From NCBI GenBank assembly GCA_017454905.1, contig JAFTCB010000006.1, positions 1 to 39,666 on the forward strand: DNA of 39,666 nt. Direction: 5' to 3'. Below, one piece after another: positions 31,804 through 39,525 of this stretch. Under the pieces are notes generated by a model. That model had not been told where the DNA came from. It did not search any database and was given only the letters and a program-made list of their open reading frames with translations. The translations under genes and the position numbers were made by a program. Within the stretch, counting starts at the first letter, position 1, and every line of letters starts with the position of its first letter. This DNA comes from Bacteroidales bacterium. GTDB lineage: Bacteria; Bacteroidota; Bacteroidia; Bacteroidales; UBA932.

Positions 31804-32397
31804 CTACTTACTAACGGATTGCAAACTGTGGGACAGGCCCAGGCCGAACGCCTGGAGGTTGGCCTGCACGACCGCCTCTCCCTTGCGGGCGAACACGGCG
31901 GCGATGGCGGAGCGCAGTTGCTCCGCGGAGAGCAGGCCGACATGCGGCGCCGCCATGCCCAGCAGGACCATGTTGGCGCTCTTGGGCTGGCCGCTTTCGC
32001 GCGCCAGCGCATCGATATCCAGCCGCACCACGTGCGGGAGCGCGTCCAGTTCTGCGAGCAGCGCCGCTTCTTCCGGATAATCCGGGATATTGACCAGCGG
32101 GCGCGATGCGGTCACGACCACGCCGTCCGGCGCCAGATACGGCAGATAACGCAGCGCTTCCATCGGCTCCATGGAGATGATGAGATCAGCCCCGCCCAGC
32201 GGGATCAGGTCGCTCCAGATGGGCTCCGCGCTGAGACGGAGGTCGCTCTGCACGTCCCCGCCCCGCTGGCTCATCCCGTGGACCTCGGCCTGCTTGAGCT
32301 GCAGGCCGGCCTGTGTGGCGGCCTCACCCAGGACGGTGGCGATCGAGAGGATGCCCTGTCCGCCCACGCCGCAGAGTTTGATATCTATCTTCTTCAT
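31804..32397 (-). CDS. iorB: Indolepyruvate:ferredoxin oxidoreductase beta subunit
   Basis: A 197-residue gamma-type domain of 2-oxoacid:ferredoxin oxidoreductases. The N-terminal KLCGVGGQGILSIATVLGEAA is the family signature, followed by EVHGMSQRGGDV. It pairs with IorA to convert aryl-2-oxoacids (indolepyruvate, phenylpyruvate) to arylacetyl-CoA with reduction of ferredoxin. The ATG at 32397 overlaps the iorA stop as ATGA. Longer in-frame starts lie inside iorA and are rejected. Confidence 0.93.
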   Translation of the reverse strand: MKKIDIKLCGVGGQGILSIATVLGEAATQAGLQLKQAEVHGMSQRGGDVQSDLRLSAEPIWSDLIPLGGADLIISMEPMEALRYLPYLAPDGVVVTASRPLVNIPDYPEEAALLAELDALPHVVRLDIDALARESGQPKSANMVLLGMAAPHVGLLSAEQLRSAIAAVFARKGEAVVQANLQAFGLGLSHSLQSVSK

Positions 32398-34001
32398 TGC
32401 GCTTGCTTTTTTTGACGGAGTTTGCGCCCGAGCGTCTGCATGCACTCGCGCTGCGGGATGATGACGGAAACGCCTTCGTAGGCGATTTCCTCGCGCAGGA
32501 TCCGGGTGATCTCGTCCATGTTCTTCGGCAGCGGCACCACGACGTGGAGATGTTCGCGCTCGACGCCGAGGGCGAGGCAGATGGCCTCGTACTTGTGCGT
32601 CCCGGCAGAATCCTGCCCGCCGGTCATGGCGGTGGTGAGGTTGTCGCTGATGATCACCGTGATGGCAGAGCGGTCGTTCACGGCATCCAGCAGCCCGGTC
32701 ATCCCGGAATGCGTGAAGGTAGAATCGCCGATCACGGCGATGGCCGGACACAGGCCCGCATCGGCGGCTCCTTTCGCCATCGTGATCGAGGCGCCCATGT
32801 CCACGCAGCTGTCGATCGCGCGGAACGGCGGCAGCGCGCCGAGCGTATAACAGCCGATGTCGCCGAAGATGCGCGCGCCGGGGAATTCCGCAGCCACGCG
32901 GTTCAGCGCCGCATAGACGTCCCGGTGTCCGCAGCCCTGGCAGAGCTGGGGCGGACGGGGGGCGAGGTGTTCCGCTTTCGCGAAAGGCTGACCGCCGGAT
33001 ACCCCCAGGGCGGCAGCCACGCAGTCGGGTGTCAGTTCGCCCGTACGGGGCAGATCGCCGGTCAGGCGCCCCGAGACGGGATAATCCGCACCGAGGATGC
33101 CGCGGACCTGCTCCTCGACGAAGGGCTGGCCGTCTTCGACAATCAGCAGGCGGCTGCACTGCGCCGCCAGTTCCCGCACCTGCGGGGCCGGGATGGGATA
33201 ATGGGAAAGCTTGAGGACGGGCACGCCGGCGGGGAGGACTTCCCGGACATAATTATATCCGATCCCCGCCGCGATCACGCCGACGCTGTCATGCCCGGCC
33301 TGACCGGGCATCTCCAGCCGGTTGAAGCGGGACGCCTCCGCACAGGCGGCAATCTCCAGCTGCTTCGCCACCAGCGACGCATACTGCCGCTTGGCATTGC
33401 CCGGCAGCAGCACCCAGCGGGTGCGTTCATCGTCCGGAGAGAGCGGGTTCTGGGGTGCAGCCTCCCCCACTTCCACCGCGGCGCGGGAATGCGCAAGCCG
33501 CGTGACCAGGCGCATCAGCACCGGCAGGCGGAAATGCTCCGACAGACGGAACGCCTCCGCAACCATATCGAAAGCCTCCTGCTGCGAGGACGGCTCCAGC
33601 ACGGGCACCAGGGCGAACTTCCCGTAGAAACGGGAATCCTGCTCGTTCTGCGAAGAATGCATGGAAGGATCGTCGGCGGCAAGCACCACCAGACCGCCTT
33701 TCACGCCGGTCACGGCGGCATTGATGAAGGCGTCGGCGCAGACGTTCATCCCCACATGCTTCATGCACACGAGGGCCCGTTTGCCGGCATAGGACATTCC
33801 CAGCGCGGCCTCCATCGCCGTCTTCTCGTTGGTGCACCAGCGGCTCCGCACCCCGCGGCTGCGGGCGAGCGGGCTCTGCTGGATGTATTCGGTGATCTCG
33901 GTAGAAGGCGTGCCCGGATAGGCATAGACGCCAGAAAGCCCGGCATGCAAGGCACCCAGGGCCACGGCTTCATCGCCCAATAGCAATCTTTTATCTGACA
34001 T
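32394..34001 (-). CDS. iorA: Indolepyruvate:ferredoxin oxidoreductase alpha subunit, short form
   Basis: A 535-residue thiamine-diphosphate enzyme subunit. The N-terminal pyrimidine-binding domain contains GVYAYPGTPSTEI and the C-terminal TPP domain has LCQGCGHRD, GDIGCYTLG and the GDS-to-DN motif (GDSTFTHSGMTG followed later by ISDNLTTAMTGG). It ends shortly after VSVIIPQRECMQTL, so the two [4Fe-4S] ferredoxin motifs at the C-terminus of longer archaeal IorA proteins are absent. Around residues 229-238 the reading RLEMPGQAGHD is encoded by a palindromic repeat also found in intergenic DNA at 39462-39489. First gene of the operon, with a promoter 23 nt upstream. Confidence 0.93.
   Translation of the reverse strand: MSDKRLLLGDEAVALGALHAGLSGVYAYPGTPSTEITEYIQQSPLARSRGVRSRWCTNEKTAMEAALGMSYAGKRALVCMKHVGMNVCADAFINAAVTGVKGGLVVLAADDPSMHSSQNEQDSRFYGKFALVPVLEPSSQQEAFDMVAEAFRLSEHFRLPVLMRLVTRLAHSRAAVEVGEAAPQNPLSPDDERTRWVLLPGNAKRQYASLVAKQLEIAACAEASRFNRLEMPGQAGHDSVGVIAAGIGYNYVREVLPAGVPVLKLSHYPIPAPQVRELAAQCSRLLIVEDGQPFVEEQVRGILGADYPVSGRLTGDLPRTGELTPDCVAAALGVSGGQPFAKAEHLAPRPPQLCQGCGHRDVYAALNRVAAEFPGARIFGDIGCYTLGALPPFRAIDSCVDMGASITMAKGAADAGLCPAIAVIGDSTFTHSGMTGLLDAVNDRSAITVIISDNLTTAMTGGQDSAGTHKYEAICLALGVEREHLHVVVPLPKNMDEITRILREEIAYEGVSVIIPQRECMQTLGRKLRQKKQAQ
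33286..33313. repeat. Palindromic repeat inside iorA (copy 1)
   Basis: A 28-nt unit with 8-bp arms ATGCCCGG (33291-33298) and CCGGGCAT (33304-33311) and a CCTGA loop. It matches 39462-39489 at 26 of 28 positions. The two differences form a compensated G-C versus A-T pair in the stem. It lies in frame and does not disrupt the gene. Confidence 0.75.
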
Positions 34002-34024
34002 GCAATACGATAACTAACCGCTAA

Positions 34025-34055
34025 CAAAAATAAAAGATTCCGGGCAAGAATACAA
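34025..34055 (-). promoter_or_regulatory. Promoter of the iorA-iorB-paaK operon
   Basis: The -7 box TATTTTTG (34032-34025) has a TTG at 34055-34053, 20 nt upstream. The iorA ATG at 34001 is 23 nt downstream. Confidence 0.6.
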
Positions 34056-34066
34056 GAGTTCCGGAC

Positions 34067-35296
34067 TTATTCTTCTTTGCGGAGGCGTCCCAGCGCGTGC
34101 TCCAGGCTCTCGGTCGGCTCGATGATGTTGTAATCCTTCCAGAAATCCGGATCGGCATAGACCTGCGTCTTGTCGGCCAGCGACTCGCTGCTGCGGAAAC
34201 TCTCCGCCCGGTCGATCGGCACGGCATCCGCGCCGTTGAAACGGTTGGTGACGACCATCTCCGCGATGGCGGTGAATTCCGTATTCCAGATATGCCGGCG
34301 GGCATCGCAGTTGAAACGGAAGACCGTGCGGACATAGCTCAGGCGGCTCTTGCCGTCCTCCCGTTTGTAATTGAGCAGCAAGGACATCTCCTTGGGCTTG
34401 AACCGGATATCCGCAGGCTTCCGGACCAGCATCACGCGGGTCGCCTTGGCAGGATCGGACATGTCCAGGGACATCTCGATGCGGGTGAAGGACATCGTCT
34501 CCTGGTCGATGTACACGATGCCGTGCTGCTGCGCGAATTCGGACACCAGGGTCGGAGTCAGCTTGATCACCAGCTGCCGGCGGTCGTCCAGCATCACCGG
34601 CTCCAGCATCTCGAGTCTGTAATCCTCCAGGTCCGAGTCATTCAGGATGACGGACCGGGTCTTGACCAAGTCGAGGTCCACGGCCTGCGTAGGGCCGCCG
34701 ATTACCTTGATGGCCAGGGTATCCGAGCGGCGCGGGCTCGTCAGCAGCCGGCTCTTCTCGACCGCCGTCCGGTCGCGGCCGAACACGTTGCGGAAGGAGG
34801 ATTTGTACATCTTGGTGACCGCTTCGGACACATAGATGAAGCGGTTGCGCTTCTGCGCGGTCTCCCGGTAGAAGCATTCGAACAGTTCCGGCTCGGAGGG
34901 ACAGTTCTCCGGGATTTTGTAGATAGCTTCCCGCAGGATCGTCAGCGGATCGCCGGAGATGATCTGCGCCGGGTCCAGGGTAAACTCTCCGCGGTTCAGG
35001 GAGACCCGCATCATCTGCTCCCGGTCGGCCGGCACGGTGAGCGTCTTGTATCCCAGCAGGGAGAACGCGACGAAACGCGGAGGGAGGTCGGACTTGATCA
35101 CGAAGGATCCGTCCTGGTTGGTCACGGTGGCATAATTCGTCCCCGGCAAAGTCACGGACACATAGGCCAGCGGTTTACCGCCGGCCGCGTCCCGGACGGT
35201 TCCACGGACGGAATAGCGCAGCGTATCGGTCTGCCCGTAAGCCAGAAGCGAGACAAACAGGGCACAAAACAAAAGCAGTTTTCTGTAAGTTTTCAC
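34067..35296 (-). CDS. Exported CarboxypepD_reg-like protein
   Basis: A 409-residue protein taken from a GTG at 35296, which gives a clean signal peptide (KTYRKLLLFCALFVSLLAYGQ). Residues about 26-100 form a CarboxypepD_reg-like domain (VRGTVRDAAGGKPLAYVSVTLPGT onward), common at the N-terminus of Bacteroidota surface and TonB-linked proteins. The remaining 300 residues are beta-rich, with no recognised catalytic motif, and resemble DUF5686-type tails only loosely. No ATG occurs before the domain without passing the promoter region. It is probably periplasmic or outer-membrane associated. A weak -7 box (TATCTTTC, 35324-35317) lies upstream. Confidence 0.75.
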   Translation of the reverse strand: MKTYRKLLLFCALFVSLLAYGQTDTLRYSVRGTVRDAAGGKPLAYVSVTLPGTNYATVTNQDGSFVIKSDLPPRFVAFSLLGYKTLTVPADREQMMRVSLNRGEFTLDPAQIISGDPLTILREAIYKIPENCPSEPELFECFYRETAQKRNRFIYVSEAVTKMYKSSFRNVFGRDRTAVEKSRLLTSPRRSDTLAIKVIGGPTQAVDLDLVKTRSVILNDSDLEDYRLEMLEPVMLDDRRQLVIKLTPTLVSEFAQQHGIVYIDQETMSFTRIEMSLDMSDPAKATRVMLVRKPADIRFKPKEMSLLLNYKREDGKSRLSYVRTVFRFNCDARRHIWNTEFTAIAEMVVTNRFNGADAVPIDRAESFRSSESLADKTQVYADPDFWKDYNIIEPTESLEHALGRLRKEE

Positions 35297-35344
35297 GGTA
35301 AATCGGTTTAATATCCGAAAGATAATCAAAAAAACGAAAAAGCT

Positions 35345-35352
35345 TATCTTTG
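35345..35352 (+). promoter_or_regulatory. -7 box of the glycerate kinase gene
   Basis: TATCTTTG on the plus strand, 18 nt before the ATG at 35371. Confidence 0.55.
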
Positions 35353-35370
35353 CAGGAGAAAAGAAAAAAA

Positions 35371-36522
35371 ATGTTCTCGTCCTCACCCCATAGAATCCTC
35401 GTCGCGCCAGACTCCTTCAAGGGCTCGCTCAGCGCCCGGGAGGCCGCGGACGCCATCTGCGAAGGCCTCCGCCAGGCCTTTCCGGACTGCGTCCCGGAGC
35501 ACATCGCCGTTTCCGACGGAGGCGAGGGTTTCACGGACGCCATCCTTTCCGCCCGCGGCGGCATCCGGGTAACTGTGCAGGTCAGCGACCCGCAGGGGCG
35601 TCCGGTCGAAGCCGCCTACGGCCTCTGCGGTTCGACCGCGGTCATCGAGACGGCGGCCGCAAGCGGACTCCCCCTGCTCCGCCCGGAGGAGCGCAATCCC
35701 CTGCTGACGACCTCTTTCGGCACGGGTGAACTGATCCGCGACGCGCTGGACCGCGGCTGCCGCGACCTGCTGGTCGGCCTGGGCGGCAGCGCCACCCACG
35801 ATGCCGGGACGGGGATGCTCTCCGCCCTGGGCTTCCGCTTCCTGGATGCGTCAGGCCGTGTCCTGCGCGGCTGCGGCGCCTCTCTGGCAAAGATCGCGGC
35901 CCTGGACCGGAGCCGGGCACATCCCGCCCTGGCGGAAGCCTCCTTTACCGTCGCCTGCGACGTGCAGACCGTCTTCTGCGGGCCGCAGGGAGCCGCCGCG
36001 ACCTTCGCTCCGCAAAAGGGTGCGACGCCCGCGATGGTCCGCGAACTGGAGGCGGGCAGCTGCCATTTCGCGGACCTGGTCCTGCAGCAGACGGGGCATG
36101 ATCTCCGGGAAGAGAAAGGGACCGGCGCCGCCGGCGGACTCGGCGGGGCCTTCACCGCCCTGCTCGGCGCGCAGCTGGCCAGCGGCATCGACCTGGTGCT
36201 GGACGCGGCGGACTTCGACGCCCGGCTGGCCGGAGCGGACCTCGTCATCACCGGCGAAGGATGCATCGACGCGCAGAGCGCGCAGGGGAAGGTCCTTTCC
36301 GGCATCCTCCGGCATGCGCAGAGCGCCGGCGTCCCCGTCATCGCCATCGGGGGGCGGATCGCTCCCGGCCTCAGCCCGGACGCGCTCCCCTTCGCCCGCT
36401 GCTTCGCCTTGTCGGACGAAACGGTTCCCGACCGCCTCGCGATGCAGCCGGACTATACCAGGGCGCGCATCATCGGGACGGTCGGGAAACTGCTTCCTGC
36501 AACGTGGCCGCTTATTGGATGA
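35371..36522 (+). CDS. Glycerate kinase (GlxK/GarK family)
   Basis: A 383-residue type-I glycerate kinase. The N-terminal ILVAPDSFKGSLSA is the family signature, and VGLGGSATHDAGTGMLSALGF is the conserved glycine-rich region. TGAAGGLGGAF and ITGEGCIDAQSAQGKV complete the active site. It phosphorylates D-glycerate to 2-phosphoglycerate, feeding glycolysis. Whether the source here is serine or hydroxypyruvate breakdown cannot be told from the neighbours. The start at 35371 follows the promoter by 18 nt. The 3' end overlaps the convergent Dcu gene by 11 nt. Confidence 0.94.
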   Translation: MFSSSPHRILVAPDSFKGSLSAREAADAICEGLRQAFPDCVPEHIAVSDGGEGFTDAILSARGGIRVTVQVSDPQGRPVEAAYGLCGSTAVIETAAASGLPLLRPEERNPLLTTSFGTGELIRDALDRGCRDLLVGLGGSATHDAGTGMLSALGFRFLDASGRVLRGCGASLAKIAALDRSRAHPALAEASFTVACDVQTVFCGPQGAAATFAPQKGATPAMVRELEAGSCHFADLVLQQTGHDLREEKGTGAAGGLGGAFTALLGAQLASGIDLVLDAADFDARLAGADLVITGEGCIDAQSAQGKVLSGILRHAQSAGVPVIAIGGRIAPGLSPDALPFARCFALSDETVPDRLAMQPDYTRARIIGTVGKLLPATWPLIG

Positions 36523-37897
36523 AGGAAGCGAAGTAGCCGTGGAAGAACACGTTCGTGATGAGGTAACCGATCACCGTCGAGACGGTCACGCAAATCAGGC
36601 CCGGCATCATGAAACTGTGGTTGAGCAGGTATTTGCCGATCACCGTCGTGCCTGAGCGGTCGAAGTTGACCGTGGCGATGTCGGACGGATAGTTCGGGAT
36701 GAAGAAGTAGCCGTACACGCTCGGCAGCACCCCCAGCAGGACGGGGCCCGCGATGCCCAGTTCGTAGGCCAGCGGCAGCATCGCCACGACCACGGCGCCC
36801 TGGGAGTTGATCAGCACCGACACAAGGAAGAACACGAATGCGATCGACCAGGGATAATTGGTCACGATGTCCGTCAGCATCACTTTCATCTGGTCCATGT
36901 AGTTGCCGAAATAGGTATCGGCCAGCCAGGCGATGCCGTAGATGGCGACGACGGCCACCATGCCGGACTGCCAGACGGCACCGGCGACGGCCTTCTTGGG
37001 CTGGGACTTGCAGAACATGATGTTGCAGGCAGCGGCCGTCAGCATGATGATCTGGATGATGATGTTCATCTTCGGAAGGTTGATTGCCGTGGCGAGCGTG
37101 ACGCTCTCGCCGCCCTTCGTGACATGGATCATCTGGCAGAAAGCGAAGAGCACGATCACGAGCAGGGCCCCCAGGAAGATGAAAACAGAAGCCTTGGCTT
37201 CCTTGGTGATCACCTTGTCGAGGGTGGTGGCGCTGTTGCCGTACATGTATTTGTACATTTCCGGATCGTTCTTGCGCTTGAGGAATTCAGGATCCTTGTC
37301 CAGGTCCTTGCCGCGCTTGTAGGAAGCGGCTGCCGCGCACATCAGGCCGCACAGGCAGGCCGGGATCGTGACCATCAGCACCTGCGGGATGGAGACCATG
37401 AACCCGTTCGCATTGGAGATCGTGACGAAAGCCACCACGGCGGCGGCGATCGGCGAGCAGGTGATACCCACCTGGGAAGCGATCGAGGACACGCCGCAGG
37501 GACGCTCGGGACGGATGTTCTTTTTCAGCGCAATATCGCAGATGATCGGCATGATCGTATAGACGACGTGGCCCGTGCCCACGAGGACTGTCAGGAAGAA
37601 GGTCGTCAGCGGGCCCAGGAACGTGATGTGTTCCGGGTGCTTGCGGAGCATCTTTTCGGCCACCTGGATCATCCAGTCCATACCGCCCGAAGCCTGCAGC
37701 GTTCCGGCGCAGGTCACGGCGGCGATGATGATGTAGATGACATCCGTGGGAGGGGTTCCGGGCTTGAGGCCGAATCCGAAGACGAGGATCGCCAGGCCGA
37801 TGCCCGAGATGGCGCCGAGCGCCAGGCTGCCGTAGCGCGAACCGACATAGAGGGCGGCCAGCACGATCAGCAGTTCAATGATCATTACGAGGGACAT
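36512..37897 (-). CDS. Anaerobic C4-dicarboxylate carrier (DcuA/DcuB type)
   Basis: A 461-residue permease with about 11-12 hydrophobic helices. The stretches LVGTGHVVYTIMPIICDIA and NIRPERPCGVSSIASQ are hallmark sequences of the DcuA/DcuB family. It probably exchanges fumarate, aspartate or malate for succinate during fumarate respiration. A hydrophilic loop around residues 210-240 (KRGKDLDKDPEFLKRKNDPE) separates the two halves. DcuA and DcuB cannot be told apart by eye. The start at 37897 (MSLVMIIELL) lies 38 nt after a -7 box; M5 is an alternative. Confidence 0.9.
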   Translation of the reverse strand: MSLVMIIELLIVLAALYVGSRYGSLALGAISGIGLAILVFGFGLKPGTPPTDVIYIIIAAVTCAGTLQASGGMDWMIQVAEKMLRKHPEHITFLGPLTTFFLTVLVGTGHVVYTIMPIICDIALKKNIRPERPCGVSSIASQVGITCSPIAAAVVAFVTISNANGFMVSIPQVLMVTIPACLCGLMCAAAASYKRGKDLDKDPEFLKRKNDPEMYKYMYGNSATTLDKVITKEAKASVFIFLGALLVIVLFAFCQMIHVTKGGESVTLATAINLPKMNIIIQIIMLTAAACNIMFCKSQPKKAVAGAVWQSGMVAVVAIYGIAWLADTYFGNYMDQMKVMLTDIVTNYPWSIAFVFFLVSVLINSQGAVVVAMLPLAYELGIAGPVLLGVLPSVYGYFFIPNYPSDIATVNFDRSGTTVIGKYLLNHSFMMPGLICVTVSTVIGYLITNVFFHGYFASFIQ

Positions 37898-37926
37898 AAA
37901 TGCGTATGGTGTTTTAGTATTATGCG

Positions 37927-37943
37927 TCTGGAAGACAAATATA
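37927..37943 (-). promoter_or_regulatory. Promoter and leader hairpin of the Dcu gene
   Basis: The -7 box TATATTTG (37943-37936) runs straight into GTCT-TCC-AGAC, a small hairpin at the predicted mRNA 5' end. Confidence 0.5.
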
Positions 37944-37955
37944 TCGTTTTTTTTG

Positions 37956-37963
37956 TAATTTTG
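37956..37963 (+). promoter_or_regulatory. -7 box of the DMT permease gene
   Basis: TAATTTTG on the plus strand, 22 nt before the ATG at 37986. Confidence 0.5.
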
Positions 37964-37985
37964 GGCCGCCGTTAGCCAGGTGGAT

Positions 37986-38927
37986 ATGCAGTATCTCGGA
38001 GAAATCATCTCACTCGTCGTGGCCGTCATGTGGACGGCAACCGCACTTTTCGCCGATCAGGCGAGCCACAGGATCGGTGCCATGAGCACCAATTTCTTCC
38101 GGATGGTCTTCTCCGCCGTGCTGCTCGCCGGTCTGCTGTGGGTGGCCGTCGGACACCCCTACCCCGCCTTCGCCGACGGCAAGACCTGGCTCTGGATGGG
38201 GCTCTCCGCCCTGGTGGGCTATGTATTCGGAGATTTCTGTCTGTTCAACTCCTACATCGTGATCGGCGCCCGCTTCGGGCAGTTGTTCATGACGCTCGCG
38301 CCCCCCTTTGCCGCCATCGCCGGCTGGGCGCTGCTCGGCGAGACCCTCTCCTGGAAATCCTGGCTGGCCATGGCCGTGACCCTGACGGGCATTGGCATTT
38401 CCATCCTCAGCCGTTCGGAGGAAGGTGGGCACAAGCTCACCCTCAAACTTCCCGTCAAGGGCGTGCTGCTCGGCATCGGCGCCGGCCTCGGCCAGGGCGT
38501 GGGCCTCGTGCTCAGCAAGATCGGCATGCAGCACTATGCGGCTGCGCTGCCGGCCGATGCGCCCGCCGCCTTCAGCTGGGCCATGCCCTTCGCTTCCACC
38601 ATGATCCGTTCGCTGACCGGCATGGTCGGCTTCTTCGTGCTGATGGCCGTTTGCGGCATGCTGCCCCAGCTGCGCGCCGCCGTGCACAACCGCGCAGGCA
38701 TGAAGTTCACGGCACTCACCACCCTTTTCGGACCCTTCATCGGCGTCTCCCTCTCCCTGATGGCCGTCCAATACGCCCGCGCCGGCATTGCCTCCACCCT
38801 GATGGCCCTCACCCCCGTGCTCATCCTCTTCCCCTACGCCCTGATCTACAAACAAAAGATCACGCCGAAGGAAATCCTCGGCGTGATCGTCAGCATGACC
38901 GGCGTGGCGCTGTTTTTCCTGCTATAG
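37986..38927 (+). CDS. EamA/DMT-superfamily permease
   Basis: A 313-residue inner-membrane protein with ten hydrophobic helices arranged as two EamA repeats; ALLGETLSWKSWLAMAVTLTG in the first half is the typical end of a repeat. It likely exports or imports small metabolites such as amino acids; the substrate is unknown. The ATG at 37986 is preferred over the GTG two codons earlier. Its 3' end overlaps the convergent small exported gene by 6 nt. Confidence 0.88.
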   Translation: MQYLGEIISLVVAVMWTATALFADQASHRIGAMSTNFFRMVFSAVLLAGLLWVAVGHPYPAFADGKTWLWMGLSALVGYVFGDFCLFNSYIVIGARFGQLFMTLAPPFAAIAGWALLGETLSWKSWLAMAVTLTGIGISILSRSEEGGHKLTLKLPVKGVLLGIGAGLGQGVGLVLSKIGMQHYAAALPADAPAAFSWAMPFASTMIRSLTGMVGFFVLMAVCGMLPQLRAAVHNRAGMKFTALTTLFGPFIGVSLSLMAVQYARAGIASTLMALTPVLILFPYALIYKQKITPKEILGVIVSMTGVALFFLL

Positions 38928-39233
38928 GACCTCAATCATGACTCGGATGCCGGTAGATGTCTCACGATACTGAATGATCCGGGCACCACTGCGGGCAAAG
39001 ACATAGACAAGATCCGAAGTGTCCAGGTTGTCTGGTACCTGCACAGAAAAGTAACCCTCTTTATCCGTCGCCGCGACACTCTTGCGGGAGGGGCTGTCCG
39101 CATTCATAACCACCATCTTCATCCCCGCAATCGGCTTTCCGTCCTGATCGGAGACATACCCCCGGACGGTCTTGGCATTCACCATCACAGCGCTCATCAG
39201 CGCCGCCATCAGAAGAACAAATACGCGTTTCAT
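38922..39233 (-). CDS. Small exported CarboxypepD_reg-like protein
   Basis: A 103-residue protein with a signal peptide (MKRVFVLLMAALMSAVMVNA). The mature part is a single Ig-like CarboxypepD_reg domain (TVRGYVSDQDGKPIAGMKMVV, then TDKEGYFSVQVPD). It has the fold of the plug-preceding domain of SusC-like receptors but stands alone, so it may be a small surface or periplasmic adaptor. It lies downstream of a partial barrel gene on the same strand, separated by about 290 nt of repeats and dyads. Confidence 0.8.
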   Translation of the reverse strand: MKRVFVLLMAALMSAVMVNAKTVRGYVSDQDGKPIAGMKMVVMNADSPSRKSVAATDKEGYFSVQVPDNLDTSDLVYVFARSGARIIQYRETSTGIRVMIEVL

Positions 39234-39349
39234 AACACTGGAAATCATTAAATTGTTAAAAATGCACTGTCGTTTGCCATCTTCCCAAACACCCGTCGTG
39301 CCAAACTCACAATGTGCTAACAATCAATAGTTTTGCGATAAACGCAACT

Positions 39350-39395
39350 GTAAACCCATCTTTACACTTTTACAAAAACTGTAAATAGGGTTTAC
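39350..39395. promoter_or_regulatory. Nested TTTAC/GTAAA dyad, possible operator
   Basis: Outer arms GTAAACCC (39350-39357) and GGGTTTAC (39388-39395) are perfect inverted repeats. Inner arms TTTAC (39361-39365) and GTAAA (39381-39385) repeat the same core, with a further TTTTAC between. It lies about 120 nt upstream of the small exported protein gene and could bind a regulator. Confidence 0.4.
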
Positions 39396-39425
39396 ATCCA
39401 TAAAGCCGCCCTGGGCAAGATGGAA

Positions 39426-39456
39426 CTGCCGCCACCCCAACCCGAGATAGCGGCAG
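39426..39456 (-). terminator. Hairpin after the partial barrel gene
   Basis: CTGCCGC (39426-39432) pairs with GCGGCAG (39450-39456). It lies about 70 nt beyond the stop of the minus-strand partial gene. Confidence 0.4.
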
Positions 39457-39461
39457 CTTTA

Positions 39462-39489
39462 CTGTCATACCCGGCCTGACCGGGTATCT
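39462..39489. repeat. Palindromic repeat in intergenic DNA (copy 2)
   Basis: A 28-nt unit with arms ATACCCGG and CCGGGTAT and a CCTGA loop, matching 33286-33313 inside iorA except for one compensated stem pair. It is followed directly by a TGTCATCCTGAGG sequence of a kind widely seen in intergenic repeats. Confidence 0.7.
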
Positions 39490-39525
39490 GTCATCCTGAG
39501 GCGAAGCCGAAGGAAATACATTTGG

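Larger units (their letters stand above)
39234..39525. other. Intergenic region with dyads and a palindromic repeat
   Basis: About 290 nt between two minus-strand genes. It holds the inverted pair TTGCG/CGCAA (39333-39347), a nested TTTAC/GTAAA dyad (39350-39395), a hairpin (39426-39456), palindromic repeat copy 2 (39462-39489) and a TGTCATCCTGAGG-type tail (39489-39501). The left part is notably AT-rich. Confidence 0.6.

Noticed and set aside
32398-33159. N-terminal extension of IorB into iorA
   Set aside because: The extension is an out-of-frame reading of iorA; the family signature begins at the ATG at 32397.
33291-33311. Terminator within iorA
   Set aside because: The hairpin has no T-run, lies mid-gene in frame and matches a dispersed repeat rather than a terminator.
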